Assembly: GCF_032452875.1 (NCBI RefSeq)
Contig: NC_083873.1
Location: 76,443,987 to 76,507,986 of the forward strand
Reading direction: 5' to 3'
Source of the DNA: Bos javanicus
Taxonomy: Eukaryota; Chordata; Mammalia; Artiodactyla; Bovidae
DNA: 64,000 nt
Shown here: piece by piece, positions 46,609-58,869 of the stretch
Layout: each line of letters starts with the position of its first letter
How positions within the stretch are numbered: the stretch's first letter is position 1
Made by a program: the position numbers and the translations under genes
Notes under the pieces: model-generated
What the model saw: the letters and a program-made list of their open reading frames with translations, nothing else
The model's database searches: none
What the model was told of the DNA's origin: nothing

Positions 46609-47420
46609 CCAGGAGAAATATCAATAACCTCAGATATGCAGATGACACCACTCTTATGGCAGAAAGTGAAGAAGAACTGAAGAGCCTTTTGATGAAAGTG
46701 AAAGAGGAGAGTGAGAGAGTTGGCTTAAAGCTCAACATTCAGAAAACGAAGATCATGGCATCTGGTTCCATCACTTCATGGGAAATAGATGGGGAAACAG
46801 TGGAAACACTGTCAGACTTTATTTTGGGGGGCTCCAAAATCACTGCAGATGGTGATTGCAGCCATGAAATTAAAAGACACTTACTCCTTGGAAGGAAAGT
46901 TATGACCAACCTAGATAGCATATTCAAAATCAGAGACATTACTTTGCCAACAAAGGTCCAACTAGTCAAGGCTATGGTTTTTCCAATGGTTGTGTATGGA
47001 TGTGAGAGTTAGACTGTAAAGAAAGCTGAGCGCCGAAGAATTGATGCTTTTGAACTTTGGTGTTGGAGAAGACTCTTGAGAGTCCCTTGCATTGCAAGGA
47101 GACCCAACGACTTCATTCTAAAGGAGATCAGTCCTGGGTGTTCATGGGAAGGACTGATGCTAAAGCTGAAACTCCAGTACTTTGGCCACCTCATGCAAAG
47201 AGCTGACTCATTGGAAAAGACTCTGATGCTGGGAGGGATTGGGAGCAGGAGGAGAAGGGGACGACAGAGGATGAGCTGTCTGGATGGCATCACTGACTCA
47301 ATGGACGTGAGCCTGGGTGAACTCCGGGAGTTGGTGATGGACAGGGAGGCCTGGTGTGCTGCAATTTATGCGGTCGCAAAGAGTCGGACACTACTGAGTG
47401 ACTGAACTGAACTGAACTGA
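46609..47420 (+). mobile_element. BovB 3' portion, sense, nearly open
   Basis: It starts at the AGRNINNLRYADD segment, with YADD at 46635-46646. It ends in a CTGAACTGAACTGAACTGA tail, followed by tggtac, a 3' extension shared with the copy at 59466. A T-run and 'aataaat' precede the left edge. The HLM-R codon is CAA, so no stop occurs there. Confidence 0.94.
46656..47405 (+). pseudogene. BovB C-terminal ORF with a single nonsense codon
   Basis: One frame runs 250 codons from MAESEEELKSLL to the natural BovB end RTLLSD. The only break is a TAG at 47010-47012, where other copies have Trp (CES-W-TVKK). The segment holds the post-YADD part of the RT domain and the C-terminal block. It lacks the endonuclease and most of the RT. 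Confidence 0.87.
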
Positions 47421-47440
47421 TGGTACCCCAAATTAACAGT

Positions 47441-49467
47441 TTTTGCAAGACAGATGAATGGGGATGTGCATTTTTACCTAGACGATTCAACCATATTTTT
47501 CTCTTGCAACAATTTCTAATTGTACCTCTAAACACTGTACCTCATTGCCCAGCAGACCGCAAACAGTTTCAGGAAAGGTGTCTAGTTCACCACTGACTCT
47601 CCACACCTGGCTCAGTAACTATGGCACACTATAAACATGCGATAATCTGGAATGAATAGCCTCTCTTTTCAATAATTGTGCATTTAGTTTCAAAGTTTCT
47701 GTTGATCACAAATCTCTACATTCAATACCTCTTGAATATTTTTCACTTGAATGTCTCACAGACAGCTCAAAGTTTCAAAGCATGCCCTTTTTCCATGCTC
47801 CTTGTATTAGGAAATGGCACTACCACAACTGACGTCATTAACTTTTGATTACCCTAGATATCCCCCTTCTCAATTACTGACTCCTTTTATTAATTACAAA
47901 GACCTATAGATTTTCCCCTTCTAAGTACCTTGAAATCATTTCAAATTGCTATTTCTCTACCATTCCCAAGGCTCTTAATTAACTGGATTATAGTCATATC
48001 CTTTTCTAATTCCACTAACTTTCATCTCATTGTTACTACAGTGATCTTTCTAGAATGAAATTTGATCAAGTTTACCCTTTTGAAAATCTGTTAATTTCAT
48101 TGGGATACCTTTTAGAATAAATTTTAGACTCTAAGGTCCCTTCTAATAATATTTTAGATTAAGAATACCCAGTTTTATTACGAATTTATAGACCCCAAGA
48201 GAATGTATAAATACTCCCAAAATTCTGCTATAAAATATCAACAGTCTTCTATGTAGGTATCATGAGCTATTTATTAAAAGTAAATTGTAGAGTAATTTCT
48301 TCCATGATTTTAACATTATCATCAGATTTACTCCCTACTACATCTACTCATAAAATCCATAAATTTTTCATTTATCTTTTTTCTCACTCTTTTTTCCCAG
48401 TGATGATTTTGATATTCCTAGATATACAGATGTTTTAGCCTAGGTAACATGACACCCCAGCATTCTATGCAGCACTCACTATAAATCATAGAACTGTGAT
48501 GGGATTAATAAAAATCCCTTATGTATTTTTTCCAAAATTCTTCTCTCTTTTCTTTCACTAATTTCCAAAATGTTTCCCTGCCTCATTAAGTATTTAAGCT
48601 GCAGGGAACAGTCAGTATTCTTGCTTTGTTTGTTCTACATTATACGTGCCCGTGTCTCTTAACTGCAAACTCCCTGGGGCAGCAACCTGTTATTTGTCTA
48701 GGATTGGTCCACCAAGTACATTTTCTGCCTTAAACAGTAAATAATAATAACCATCCGGTAGCTGTAATGTAAAAGAACAGCATGAACAGAGCTACAAAGC
48801 AAATTATGATTCTGAATGTCACAATCATTTTGGGCACTCTGATTTGCATCAAAGTGGTAGAAATTCCAATTTCCCTTTTCCTCTTCATCTAAAATAGTCA
48901 TCACATCTATTTATTTCTATGTACTATGCTATATAGTTTTTTTTTCCACTACATACTAAAATTCTATATAGTTCACTCACAGTTAATTTAGGTATTTCAT
49001 TGCTGCTGGTGTATTTTCTGACAAAATATGGCTTCTTTGTATCAATTTCATTTATTATTTTTAAGTGATGAGGCTTCAATTTGGTCAGACAAGCAGTTAC
49101 CTTCATTCAACTTTGGTACCTTTTCTTCCTAATAATACCACATTATAGTTGTTTCCTTCTTATGCAATCAAAATTTACTACTGAGCATCTCATTTTCAAC
49201 TGAGGCAAAGGCCCTCATATTTATCTAACTTTATTCATAACATTATTTTATTCTTATGCTTTCTCTTACACAATATAGAATAAAATAAGGGGAAGTTCCA
49301 TGAGAATGTCTATAAGTACAAACAAATGCCCTGTATAATAAAGCTATATTCAGATCCCAGTGATTACCCTTAGAAATAAAATATTGTTGTTTGTTACAAA
49401 GAATTGCATAATTAATTCTAAAGAATGTGTAAAATCCTATTATGTAACATCATATGTTGGTAGACTG
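47441..49467. other. Unique intergenic sequence
   Basis: No young repeat and no gene is seen. Parts (about 48010-48140) resemble an old mammalian interspersed repeat that I cannot name. Frames are short, with no motif. Confidence 0.45.
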
Positions 49468-49950
49468 CAAAAAAAAAAAAAAAAAAAAAGGCCACAAATC
49501 CCTCTATGCATCCATCTTTGTATTGTGGCTTACTTTCAAGTAGTGAACTCTATTTCTCTACCTGTTGCATCAGCATTTGGTCATGTGGCTTACTTTAACT
49601 AATTAGATGTTAGCTAGCAGGATGTAAGCAGAGTCTTTAAAACTGTTTTTACACTGCAGCTTGTTCCATCTTGCTCTTAGGAGTGTTTTAATCACCCTGT
49701 GAAAAAGCGCAGGTTAGCTTATTAAATCATAAAGAAACACATGAAACAGAAACAAGCCATACCAGTTTAAGCTCCCTAGACTGCCAACTGCCAAAATGAA
49801 AATCAAATCATCCTATACACCTCAGCTTTAGTCAAGTCAACACAGAGATCAACTGTGCTAAAGCAAAGCATTGGAATTGCCTAGAAGCTGACCCAGAGGA
49901 TTGTGAACAAACACAACGGTGGCTGTTTTCTGTTTGGGGCTAGTCTGAAA
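49468..49950 (+). repeat. A-run and old MaLR-like repeat
   Basis: An A-run of about 21 lies at 49469-49489. From about 49490 the order 'tttggtcatgtggcttac', 'ttagctagcaggatgtaag' and 'cttgttccatcttgctc' follows a common ancient mammalian LTR-like repeat. I recall it as MaLR-type but cannot place it firmly. Confidence 0.4.
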
Positions 49951-50794
49951 TGCCACTGATCGAACAGATAGCTGCTTGCTTTTTTGTGTGATGGACAAGC
50001 AGAAAAGACAACGGTGCTGCATACAGCTGCAAACCAACAAGTTATATCTTGTTTCTTGCCACCAAGAACTAATTATTCTTTAACTTCTTTTATTCTCCTC
50101 TATGTTTTGTTTTGTACTTTTTTCATCTCAACCACAAAAAAAAAATGTCTATCCAAAATCTCAAACCACCTTAGAAAGATCAAAGAAACAAGGGGAAGTT
50201 CAGAAACAAGGAAAAAAAAAATGTGAAGTACATATTTTTAAGTGATATCATTTTTGTTGATCTACTGCTAAATCTGATCATAACACCTGTATGTATTTCT
50301 AGAACATCTGAAAGCAAATGTGCTTTATAGAATCCTATCAATTTTAAACAATAACCATTATAAAAACTAGCTAACTCAGAAAGTTATAATAGAACTTAAC
50401 AATGTAAAAATTACATTTAACAGAGCTCTGTGATTTAAAACCATTTTAGCTTTTGGTAGTAGAAAAATACTGGAAAATGATGACTCCATAATTAACTAAC
50501 TTAAAAATATAATCATATCATTGTTCACTTGACTGTTTTCTTCTGGCAACTAATGTTCTATAGACATCTAAGTGTTAGATCTAGTTAATAAATAATATAA
50601 ATTATTATAAAGCATGATGTGAATCATATGCATAATATCTACTGGTATTTTTTTTATTGTAACTGCTTATGGTCACAAGCACCAGATAATCTTTAAAAAA
50701 TGTCAAGAAATTGTCTGAAGTCTGACAGTAAATCTCTCAGAGAAAAGAATCAAAATCACATCCTATGTGGTTCATTTTTGTAATTGATCCATTA
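49951..50794. other. AT-rich unique sequence
   Basis: Short A-runs occur near 50138 and 50212. No gene or repeat is recognised. Confidence 0.5.
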
Positions 50795-51213
50795 CAGACT
50801 GGTTTCACTGAGCATAGACACAAAAATTCTTAGCAAGACACTAGCAAATAGAATCCAACAACATATTACAGGATCACACTCAATGATTGAGATTTATCCC
50901 AGGATGCAGGGATCCTTCAATGTATACAAATCAATGTGATATATCATAATAAGAACTGAAGAATAAAAACCATACAATCATCTCAACAGATGCAGAAAAA
51001 GCTTCCGACAAAATTTAACACCCATTTGTGATTAAAAAAAAAAAAAAAAAAGCTCTTCAGAAAGTGGGCATAGAGGGAGCCTACCTCAACATAATAAAGA
51101 TCATATATGACAAACCCACAGCAAGCATTATTTTTAATGGTGAAAAACTGAAAGCATTTCCTCTAAGACCAGGAACAAGACAAAGCTGTCCACTCTCACT
51201 ACTATTATTCAAT
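50795..51213 (+). mobile_element. Internal L1 ORF2 reverse-transcriptase fragment
   Basis: The order 'tagcaaatagaatccaac', 'tttatcccaggatgcaggg', 'agcttccgacaaaattt', 'gacaaacccacagcaagc' and 'gtccactctcact' is the RT palm region of L1 ORF2. Both ends are missing, including the 3' UTR and poly-A. A run of 19 A (51032-51050) is expanded within the coding segment. The following unique DNA contains a SINE. Confidence 0.88.
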
Positions 51214-51229
51214 TCTAAGCCATTTAATG

Positions 51230-51345
51230 GACAGGGAAATAGCAACCCACTCCAGTATTCTTGCCTGGAAAATTCCATTAACAGAGGAGTCTGGAGGGTT
51301 ACCCATGGGGTCGCAAAGAGTTGGACATGACTAAGCATGAACACA
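51230..51345 (+). mobile_element. Bov-tA/Bov-A SINE body with duplication
   Basis: Only the Bov-A body is present ('gaaatagcaacccactccag' to 'ggacatgactaagcatg'). A 14-15-bp duplication, taagccattt(c)aatg, lies at 51216-51229 and 51346-51360. It was therefore inserted in this 5'-truncated form, and the head was not lost later. Confidence 0.92.
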
Positions 51346-51460
51346 TAAGCCATTTCAATGTAATCTACAATACTCTTTAGTTGCAAGTAATATTTTCAGT
51401 GTTTTTTTTTTAATTTTTTTGACTTGGAAAAAATTATTCACCTGCACCAATAGACTGCAT

Positions 51461-51746
51461 GCTTCTCCAGTAGCTCAGTTCATTTCAGTTCAGTTCAGTT
51501 GCTCAGTCATGTCAAACTCTTTGTGACCCCATGAACCGAAGCATGCCAGGCCTCCCTGTCCATCACCATCAAGAATAAACCTGCAATGCAGGAGACTCGG
51601 GTTCAATCCCTGGGTAGGGAAGATCCCTTGGAGAAGGAAATAGCAACCCACTCCAATATTCTTGCCTGGGAAATCCCATAGACAGAGGAGCCTGAAGGGC
51701 TACAGTCCATGGGGTCACAAAAGAGTTGGATAAACTCTTAATGACC
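51461..51746 (+). mobile_element. Bov-tA SINE split by a BovB tail
   Basis: The head begins 'gcttctccagtagctcag' (51461-51478). It resumes at about 51569 with 'aagaataaacctgcaatgc', the B box 'ggttcaatccc', the body and a degenerate tail. The A box and B box are separated by the inserted BovB fragment, so internal promoter spacing is destroyed. Confidence 0.85.
51479..51568 (-). mobile_element. 90-bp BovB 3' terminus inside a SINE head
   Basis: The reverse of the BovB tail ('ttcagttcagttcagttgc') extends to 'cctccctgtccatcacc', which is the last 80-90 bp of BovB. No clear duplication is found. It is an extreme 5' truncation or a chimaeric junction. Confidence 0.85.
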
Positions 51747-52117
51747 AAACAATAACCACCACCAATAGGACTGCCTTGCTCAAATAAGCTTTGTTTCTCT
51801 TCTAGGTGAAGAAATCCCAGAAAATAAATATCTAGGTAACAGTGTATTTACTTCTCTATCCCATAGGTTTTGTTTTGTTTTGTTTTTTTCATTCTTTTGT
51901 TTGTAGTAGGTTCTGGACCAGTCTACCTTAAGCCAGATGATACCATTAAGAAACAGAAAACAGATCTAGATAACACTGTCAAAGCAAGAATGGTAGAATG
52001 ACTTTACTAGTAACAGAGGAGACCTTTAATTATGATCTGGACCTGTCTCCAGACTAATTTTTTTTAAGCCTGCTCTCATGGTCTGCTTTAACATGATAGA
52101 TTCCTTACTGTGGTTCA
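51747..52117. other. Unique intergenic sequence
   Basis: A TTTTG-type simple run lies at about 51869-51888. Nothing else is recognised. Confidence 0.5.
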
Positions 52118-53043
52118 AAATTTGTAAAGAAGTACAACAAGGCTGTATATTGTCACCTGCTTCTATGTAACAACTTCTATGCAGAGCACATCATGTGAAA
52201 TGTCAGGCTAAATGAATGACAAGCTGGAATCAAGATTACTGGGAGAAATATCAACAACCTCAGGTATGCAGATGATACCATTCTAATGGCAGAAAATGGA
52301 GAGGAACTAAAAAGCCTCCTGATGAGAGTGAAAGAAGAGAGTGAAAAAGCTGGCTTAAAACTCAGCGTTTTAAAAACTAAGATCATGGCATCTGGTCCCA
52401 TCACTTCATGGCAAATAAAATGGAGGAAAGTGGAAACAGTGAGAGAAAATAGAGAAAGTTTATTTTATTTTCTTGGGCTCCAAACTCACTGCAGGCAATG
52501 ACTCCAGGGATGAAATTAAAAGACTCTGGCTCTGTGGAAGGAAAGCTAACAAACCTAGACAGCATATTAAGAAGAAAAGACATCACTTCACAAAGAAACA
52601 TCCATATAGTCAAAGTTATAGTTTTTCCAGTAGTCATGTATGGATGTGAGAGGTGGACCATGAAGAAGGCTGAGTGCTGAATAATTGATGCTTTTGAATC
52701 ATGGTGCTGGAGAAGACACTTGAGAGTCTGCTGGACAGCAAGGAGATCAAAGCAGTCAATCCAAAGGGAAATCAACCCTGAATATTCACTGGAAGGACTG
52801 ATGCTGAAGCTCCAATACTTTGGCTAGCTGATGCAAAGCCCGATGTAAAGACCCTGATGCTGGGAAAAATTGAGGGCAAGAGGGAAAAAAAGGGGGCAGC
52901 AAAGGATGAAATGGTTTTATAGCATCATCAACTCAATGGACATGCGTTTGAGCAAACTCTGGGAAATAGTGAAGGACAGGGAAGCCTGGTGTGCTGCAGT
53001 CCATGGGGTCTCAAAGAACTGGGCACAACTTAGTGACTGACAA
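52118..53043 (+). mobile_element. Older BovB 3' portion, sense
   Basis: It starts at the KGVRQGCILSP-type segment and ends in TTAGTGACTGACAAG, the older terminus. YADD is encoded at 52265-52276. The upstream LFNLYAEYI segment is frameshifted, an extra stretch sits near 52440, and stops follow. The HLM-R codon is CAA. Confidence 0.9.
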
Positions 53044-54590
53044 GTAGGAGTCACACTGACCACTGAACTTGGAGTGTGCACTCAGAATTTATAGGGCAAG
53101 CAGAACTGGCCTATACTTTGATGTTGATCTCTTTTACTCTTTGCTTGCTAAATGGTTAATTAAAATGAAAGAGAACATCAACCAAGTATAAATAGTCATC
53201 TTAATGTGTCCTCTAACCCTCCTCACCTAGCAGAAGGTATCTTCACATTCTACCTTAGGGCTACTTCAAAATTTCAACTAGTTGGGCTTTGTGCTTTCTA
53301 GCAACTGTTTCCATGGCATAATTATAGTCATAGTAAGCATATTTATAGCATTGTCTAGCCTTAAAACACACCCAAATGTAGCATTATAGGTTTTTAAATC
53401 CTCTTTTCTCAAAATAATAATTTACAAACGTTACATATACTATTTTCTGTGTCTATGGAAATTAACTAGGACTCTAATATAATGCATTATTTATATTGCT
53501 CCTAGTATTTAAGCTCACTGGTGATTTAGAGTATTGTAATTTATGAAATTATCTTTTCCCAATATCATATGACAAATAGGTCATCACAATCCTTCTCCTA
53601 AACTAATTAAATGGTGAAAAATGAAGCACAATAGCAAAACTTAGGACCTGAAATCTGTGAGAACCAGACAGGGAGGGGAATACTGAAGTTTTTGCTCTAA
53701 GGTATACTGTCTGCTAGACATTGAGTTGAATATTTTTTGTATTATCAACTTAAAGATTGTAAAGGTTATATGCAAAATAAGCACAAATATAAACTATAAT
53801 TAGCAATGGTGATTTTTTTTTTTTTTTTTGTCATTTATCAGCAAGTGCCTAAGATATACTAGAAATTTTGTGGATGAACAAGACAGTTCAAAACTAAATC
53901 AGGGACATGGGATAAACTACTTATTGCAACTAAGCTCTGAATTTAGCTCCTATTTTTCTTGTCAAACAAGGCAATAAGGAAAATACAGTAAATACAGATT
54001 TCATTGCTAGACAAATAAGAACATCAAAGTGCATTTTGACAGCAAGCACATTCTTCACACTAAAATCTGGGCAGCACTCATACTGTGCTTCCCAAAGTAA
54101 GGTTATCATAATGAACAGTATCTTCAGATTTGATTTTATAAAAGATATAGAAACATTCTTCAAAAGGCCATGTCTTATAATAAGCCTCAGAAAATAAAGT
54201 CCAGGATGTGAAACTAAATAATAATTTAAAAAGGCCTTTGTATAAACAACTAAAATAATATAACCCAGGTATTTTAATTATCATGCTCTAAATAAATTGA
54301 AGGAATGCATTTCAATAAACTACTCACTAAAGAGGATAGCATATCTGACCTGCTCCTTAGACTCTTTTTCAGACACCAGATGTTTGCACAGAGATTTTGG
54401 CAAGTGCTAGATTACACAAGATTCAAAGTTCAATTTCCTATTTCTATAGAATTTGACCCTGTAAAATGGTTACAAGAGCAAATTATAGATATTTATATTT
54501 TATAAAACCTTTTTTATATCATCTCATCTAAAAAAACTTGGATTATAGAAATTTTTACTTTCCATTTTACAGATAAGAAAACTGAGGCCT
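53044..54590. other. AT-rich unique sequence
   Basis: A T17 run lies at 53813-53829. At about 54560-54590 'ttttacagataagaaaactg' is MIR-like. No gene is supported. Confidence 0.5.
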
Positions 54591-54872
54591 TGGACTTCCC
54601 TGATGATTCAGTAGTTAAGCATTCGCCTGCCCATACAGAGAACATGGGTTTGATCCCTGATCCAGGAAGATCCCACATGCCTTGGGGCAACTAAGTCAGA
54701 GCACCACAACTACTGAACCTCCATGCCCTTGAGCCTGAGCTCTGCAACAAGAGAAGCAATTGCAGTGAGAAGCCTGTGCACCCCAACGAGCATATCCCCC
54801 GCGCTCCATAACTAGAGAAAACCAATGCACAGAAAGGAAGACCCTGCACAGCCAAAAAGAAACATTAATTTT
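54591..54872 (+). mobile_element. CHR-type tRNA-derived SINE
   Basis: The head 'tggacttccctgatgattca' is followed by 'aagatcccacatgccttgg', 'gcaccacaactactgaacc', 'tctgcaacaagagaagc' and 'gaccctgcacagcc', then an A-rich end. That is the order of the CHR SINE of cetartiodactyls. A possible imperfect duplication compares 'aaaactgaggcctt' before it with 'taaacttagacctt' after it. Confidence 0.88.
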
Positions 54873-55210
54873 TAAACAAGTAAACTTAGACCTTTAGAGA
54901 AAAGGGGGTTTTCTGGATTAGTTTATTTATTCAACTGGTATTAAGTATCTATTCACTACGTTTTCTTCTCCCTTCAACCATTCTAGGTGCTGTGTTTGTA
55001 GTGGAGATACACTGATAAGTGAGAGCAAGACAGAAGTGGTCTCTAAGCCAGGCCCGCCACATAAATCAATCCTTCCTCAAGCCAGGTTATCTGACTTCCA
55101 CTACAAGGCTCAGCACAACTTTTATCTCTATGCCAAGACAAACCTCTACAGACAGATCTAAGACACCAAAGAACATGTTCTGAAAATTTGTCTCTAGTAT
55201 TTTAAGAGAT
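54873..55210. other. Unique sequence with an L2-like segment
   Basis: At about 54912-55055 'ttattcaactggtattaag' through 'ctaggtgctgtg' and 'ggagatacactgataag' resembles an old L2-type region. Confidence 0.5.
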
Positions 55211-55315
55211 GGGTAGCCTTTCCCTTCTCCAGGGGATCTTCCCAACTCAGGGACTGAACTGGCGTCTCCTGCATTGCAGGTGGATTCTTTACCAGCTGAG
55301 CTATCAGAGAAGCCC
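55211..55315 (-). mobile_element. Bov-tA SINE head, 3' part missing
   Basis: The reverse complement holds the tRNA-like head and the first part of the body only. The B box is partly changed ('agttcagtccctgag' type). The tail is absent. Confidence 0.88.
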
Positions 55316-55639
55316 AATATTTTATCCAAGAGCAAGTAATTTTTTTTTGGGGGGGCGGTAAAAGCTAGTCCCATTTTTCACCTAATTTCTTCACATCATT
55401 GTGAATGTAAACAGCAAAATCTCTAGGTAAATTCTTACAGTCAAATCTTCAGTCAGCCATTAACCAGCTTTCCAAAGTATGAGAATATTACTGAACATAC
55501 ACAAGATTCAATGTCTTCAGCGGTAAAAAGTAGGTATTAACAGTATCTATCTCAAAGGATTTTCAAGACCATCAGATGTAATATTTTATTTAAATAGTTA
55601 AAATATTAGGCACTCAGTAAATGCTCACTGCAGTCACTG
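55316..55639. other. Unique intergenic sequence
   Basis: A T/G-rich run lies at 55339-55357. At about 55600-55630 'aggcactcagtaaatgctc' is MIR-tail-like. Confidence 0.5.
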
Positions 55640-56225
55640 GTGACTGTAGCCATGAAATTAAAAGACACTTACTCCTTGGAAGGAAAGCTATGACCAACCT
55701 TTTCCGATAGCATATTGAAAAGCAGAGACATTACTTTGCCAACAAAGGTCCGTCTATGGTTTTTTCAAGGCTATGGTTTTTCCAGTGGTCATGTATGGAT
55801 GTGAGAGTTGGACTGTAAAGAAAGCTGAGTGCCAAAGAACTGATGCTTTTGGACTGTGGTGTTGTAGAAGACTCTTGAGAGTACCTTGGACTGCAAGGAG
55901 ATCCAACCAGTCCATTCTGAAGGAGATCAGCCCTGGGATTTCTTTGGAAGGAATGATGCTAAAGCTGAAACTCCAAAACTTTGGCCACCTCATGTGAAGA
56001 GGTGATTCATTGGAAAAGACTCTGATGCTGGGAGGTATTGGGGGCAGGAGGAGAAGGGGACAACAGAGAATGAGATGGCTGGATGGCATCACTGACTTGA
56101 TGAACGTGAGTCTGAGTGAACTCAGGGAGTTGGTGATGGACAGGGAGGCCTGGCGTGCTGCAATTCATGGGGTTGCAAAGAGTCGGACACGACTGAGCGA
56201 CTGAACTGAACTGAACTGAACTGAA
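55640..56225 (+). mobile_element. BovB 3' end, young, sense
   Basis: It starts at DGDCSHEIKR and ends in four CTGAA units. A local scramble near 55753-55775 inserts an extra copy of 'ctatggttttt'. A few bases are added near 55700 ('ttttcc'). The HLM-R codon is TGA, and the rest of the C-terminus to RTRLSD is open (56010-56204). Confidence 0.93.
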
Positions 56226-57403
56226 ATTCTCATTAACACCAAGTGCTTGTTATTACACTAATCCTTGCCAGTCTCGCAGCAGCATATGTGGAATTCAACT
56301 CACATTAGAACTTCATTTTCTCCAACCCAGCTTAACTACCTACTCCAAATCCATTCTGTTCAGATGGCTAAGCACATAACCTCAGTTTTCATCCCTACAC
56401 TAGGGGTTTGCCAGGGGCCTAGAGCCGTCTGTAGTGGCAAGCTCTTGACTTGGGAGGAGGCTGGGGAGATAAGGTTCCCTGTTATCAGCAGACTTTATTA
56501 ACTGCCTTCATCTTCTGTGCTACACAGTGGCTAGGAAACATTGGTCATGCTGCCCTGGGTTCTCTCTGCTGAGATGTTCCAGGCCAGCACTCGGCTCTTG
56601 GGCTTTGCTATCTCTCTGTTTTAGGAACCCCCATATTTCCATGTGCTCTCCCTTCTAGTTTTTCACTGACAGACTAATTTCCACAAGAAAAATATCCTTT
56701 TCCCCTCATCATGTCAGTTTTAAATCCTTTTCCTAATTCAGAGTTTACATTTTTAGTGGGAAAGAAAAGCCACAAAACTTTTCCTATCTTTCTTTCCCCA
56801 TCCATCTTCTAAATAAATGAAAGGGGGAAAACATACTCTACTGCCTCAAAATGTTCCTTTAAAGTCGAGAGCCGGTAGCTGAGTGCGGTACTATCCGTGG
56901 GTAGTATTAAACCCTGAGTTCTGTTTAGTGCTAGGAATGCGGCAGCCCTCTTACCTCTGACATGTCTGGCTCCAAGAGCGACTCTGAGCCCGAGGTTTCA
57001 GGCCTGACTTCAGGCAAGAGTAAAACCATTAGCTGGGAGATCTCTCCAGTTCAAAGCAGAACCTGGAAGTTAAGACCAGAGTCTCAGGTTACCCAATTGA
57101 CCTTGCTCTTCCCCCATCATGACGTTCCTAGCCCAGGTGCCTTCATTAAGAGGCCTCTTTAGAGGCTGTCTTCAGCTGAGCCCTCTACCAGGTGCCTCTG
57201 CTGAGTCCGCCCGATGCATGAGGAGGAAACGTCAAGACATTTGTCCCCACTCTGAGTCAGTGCTTTTCCACTGCTAGTTTCTCTCTCTTTCTCTTTTCAG
57301 ACCACAGTGACATACAATGTCAGGAGACTTCTGTCAGAGCTCCACTGGGACTAAGGCATCCCTACAAGGACGCTGATCCATCTCATCTTAAATTGGTGCA
57401 TTT
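56226..57403. other. GC- and CpG-richer unique segment
   Basis: No repeat is recognised. From about 56865 to 57400 the sequence is richer in GC and CpG than its surroundings. A 66-codon frame at 56962-57162 begins MSGSKSDSEPEVSG and matches no family that I know. A strong polypyrimidine tract with AG at 57276-57300 looks like a 3' splice site. A polyadenylation-like AATAAA is at 56812. It may be an exon of an unknown transcript or an old unrecognised repeat. Confidence 0.3.
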
Positions 57404-57417
57404 CATGGGGGAAAATG

Positions 57418-57692
57418 CCGAGAAGGCAATGGCAATCCATTCCAGTACTCTTGCCTGGAAAATCCCATGGACAGAGGAGCCTGGTGGGCTGCAGTCCATG
57501 GGGTCGCTAAGAGTCGGACACAACTCAGTGACTTCACTTTCACTTTTCACTTTCATGCATTGGAGAAGGAAATGGCAACCCACTCCAGTGTTCTAGCCTG
57601 GAGAATCTCAGGGATGGGGGAGCCTGGTGGGCTGCCGTCTATGGGGTCACACAGAGTTGGAGATGACTGAAGTGACTTAGCAGCAGCAGCAG
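57418..57692 (+). mobile_element. Bov-A2 SINE with target-site duplication
   Basis: This is a complete two-monomer copy with (AGC)4 at the end. A 14-bp duplication, catgggggaaaatg, lies at 57404-57417 and recurs with one mismatch at 57693-57706. Confidence 0.95.
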
Positions 57693-57706
57693 CATGGGGG
57701 GAAATG

Positions 57707-58117
57707 AAAACATGAGAGCAGCGTTTTCACCTATCTAGCCTCTTGCTTATATCACAGTACGTGATTAAAGGTGTGATCGCTACTCTGATTTTGGCTTGTT
57801 GAACCCGGGCAGCTCTGGCTCCTCCCAGCTCTTGGCAAGCTCCCACACTTAGAGCAGGTCTGGACTTCTGTCTACTGCTATATTCCCCAGAACCATATTC
57901 TTTCTACATTATTCAAGTTCTTTATACTTATTACTGTTTCTGTGGCCTCTTCTCCATTCTCTTACATAAATCTGAATTCAGGTCCCAGGATGGTCTGGTT
58001 TGTTCCTCTGCAGACATCAGGGACCTCAGCAGTGCGACCTGGCCATCAAGATATGTTCTAGAAAAAGGATGTGCTCCCAACTTCAATATTTCTCATCTAT
58101 TTAAAAACATGCCCTTT
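57707..58117. other. Unique sequence, moderately GC-rich
   Basis: It continues the unique segment to the left of the SINE. No gene is recognised. Confidence 0.45.
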
Positions 58118-58731
58118 CAGTTCTGTTCAGTTCAGTCACTCAGTTGTGTCCGACTCTTTGTGACCCCATGAATTGCAGCACACCAGGCCTCCCTGTCCAT
58201 CACCAACTCCCAGAGTTTACCCAAACTCATGTCCATCAAGTCTGTGATGCCATCCAGCCATCTCATCCTCTGTCATCCCCTTCTCCTCCTGCCCCCAATT
58301 CCTCCCAGCATGAGTCTTTTCCAATGAGTCACCTCTTCGCATGAGGTGGCCAAAGTATTGGAGTTTTAGCTTTAGCATCAGTCCTTCCAAAGAACACCCA
58401 GGACTGATCTCCTTTAGAATGGCCTAGTTGGATCTCCTTGCAGTCCAAGGGACTCTCAAGAGTCTTCTCCAACACCACAGTTCAAAAGCATCAATTCTTC
58501 GGCGCTCAGCTTTCTTCACAGTCCAACTCTCACATCCATACATGACCACTGGAAAAACCATAGCCTTAACTAGACAGACCTTTGTTGGCAAAGTAATGTC
58601 TCTGGTTTTGAATATGCTATCTAGGTTGGTCATAACTTTCCTTCCAAGGAGTAAGCGTCTTTTAATTTCATGGCTGCCATCACCATCTGCAGTGATTCTG
58701 GAGCCCCCAAAATAAAGTCTTACACTGTTTC
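58118..58731 (-). mobile_element. BovB 3' end, 5'-truncated
   Basis: It runs from the TVxDFIF-type segment (58731) to the CTGAA tail (58118). It is one of only two copies here that keep CGA at the HLM-R codon. A later Trp-to-stop and indels break the frame. With the sense copy at 59466 it forms an inverted pair about 0.7 kb apart. Confidence 0.93.
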
Positions 58732-58869
58732 TTTAGATACCATAAAATTCCCTTTGTGTTTTGGAAATAGAGGAACCAAATTACATGAACCTATTATTTG
58801 AAAGTTTTTAATATGTTTTTCCTCCAACGAATATCTCACATAGATTTTATGTTGAATTTTGTACTTGCT

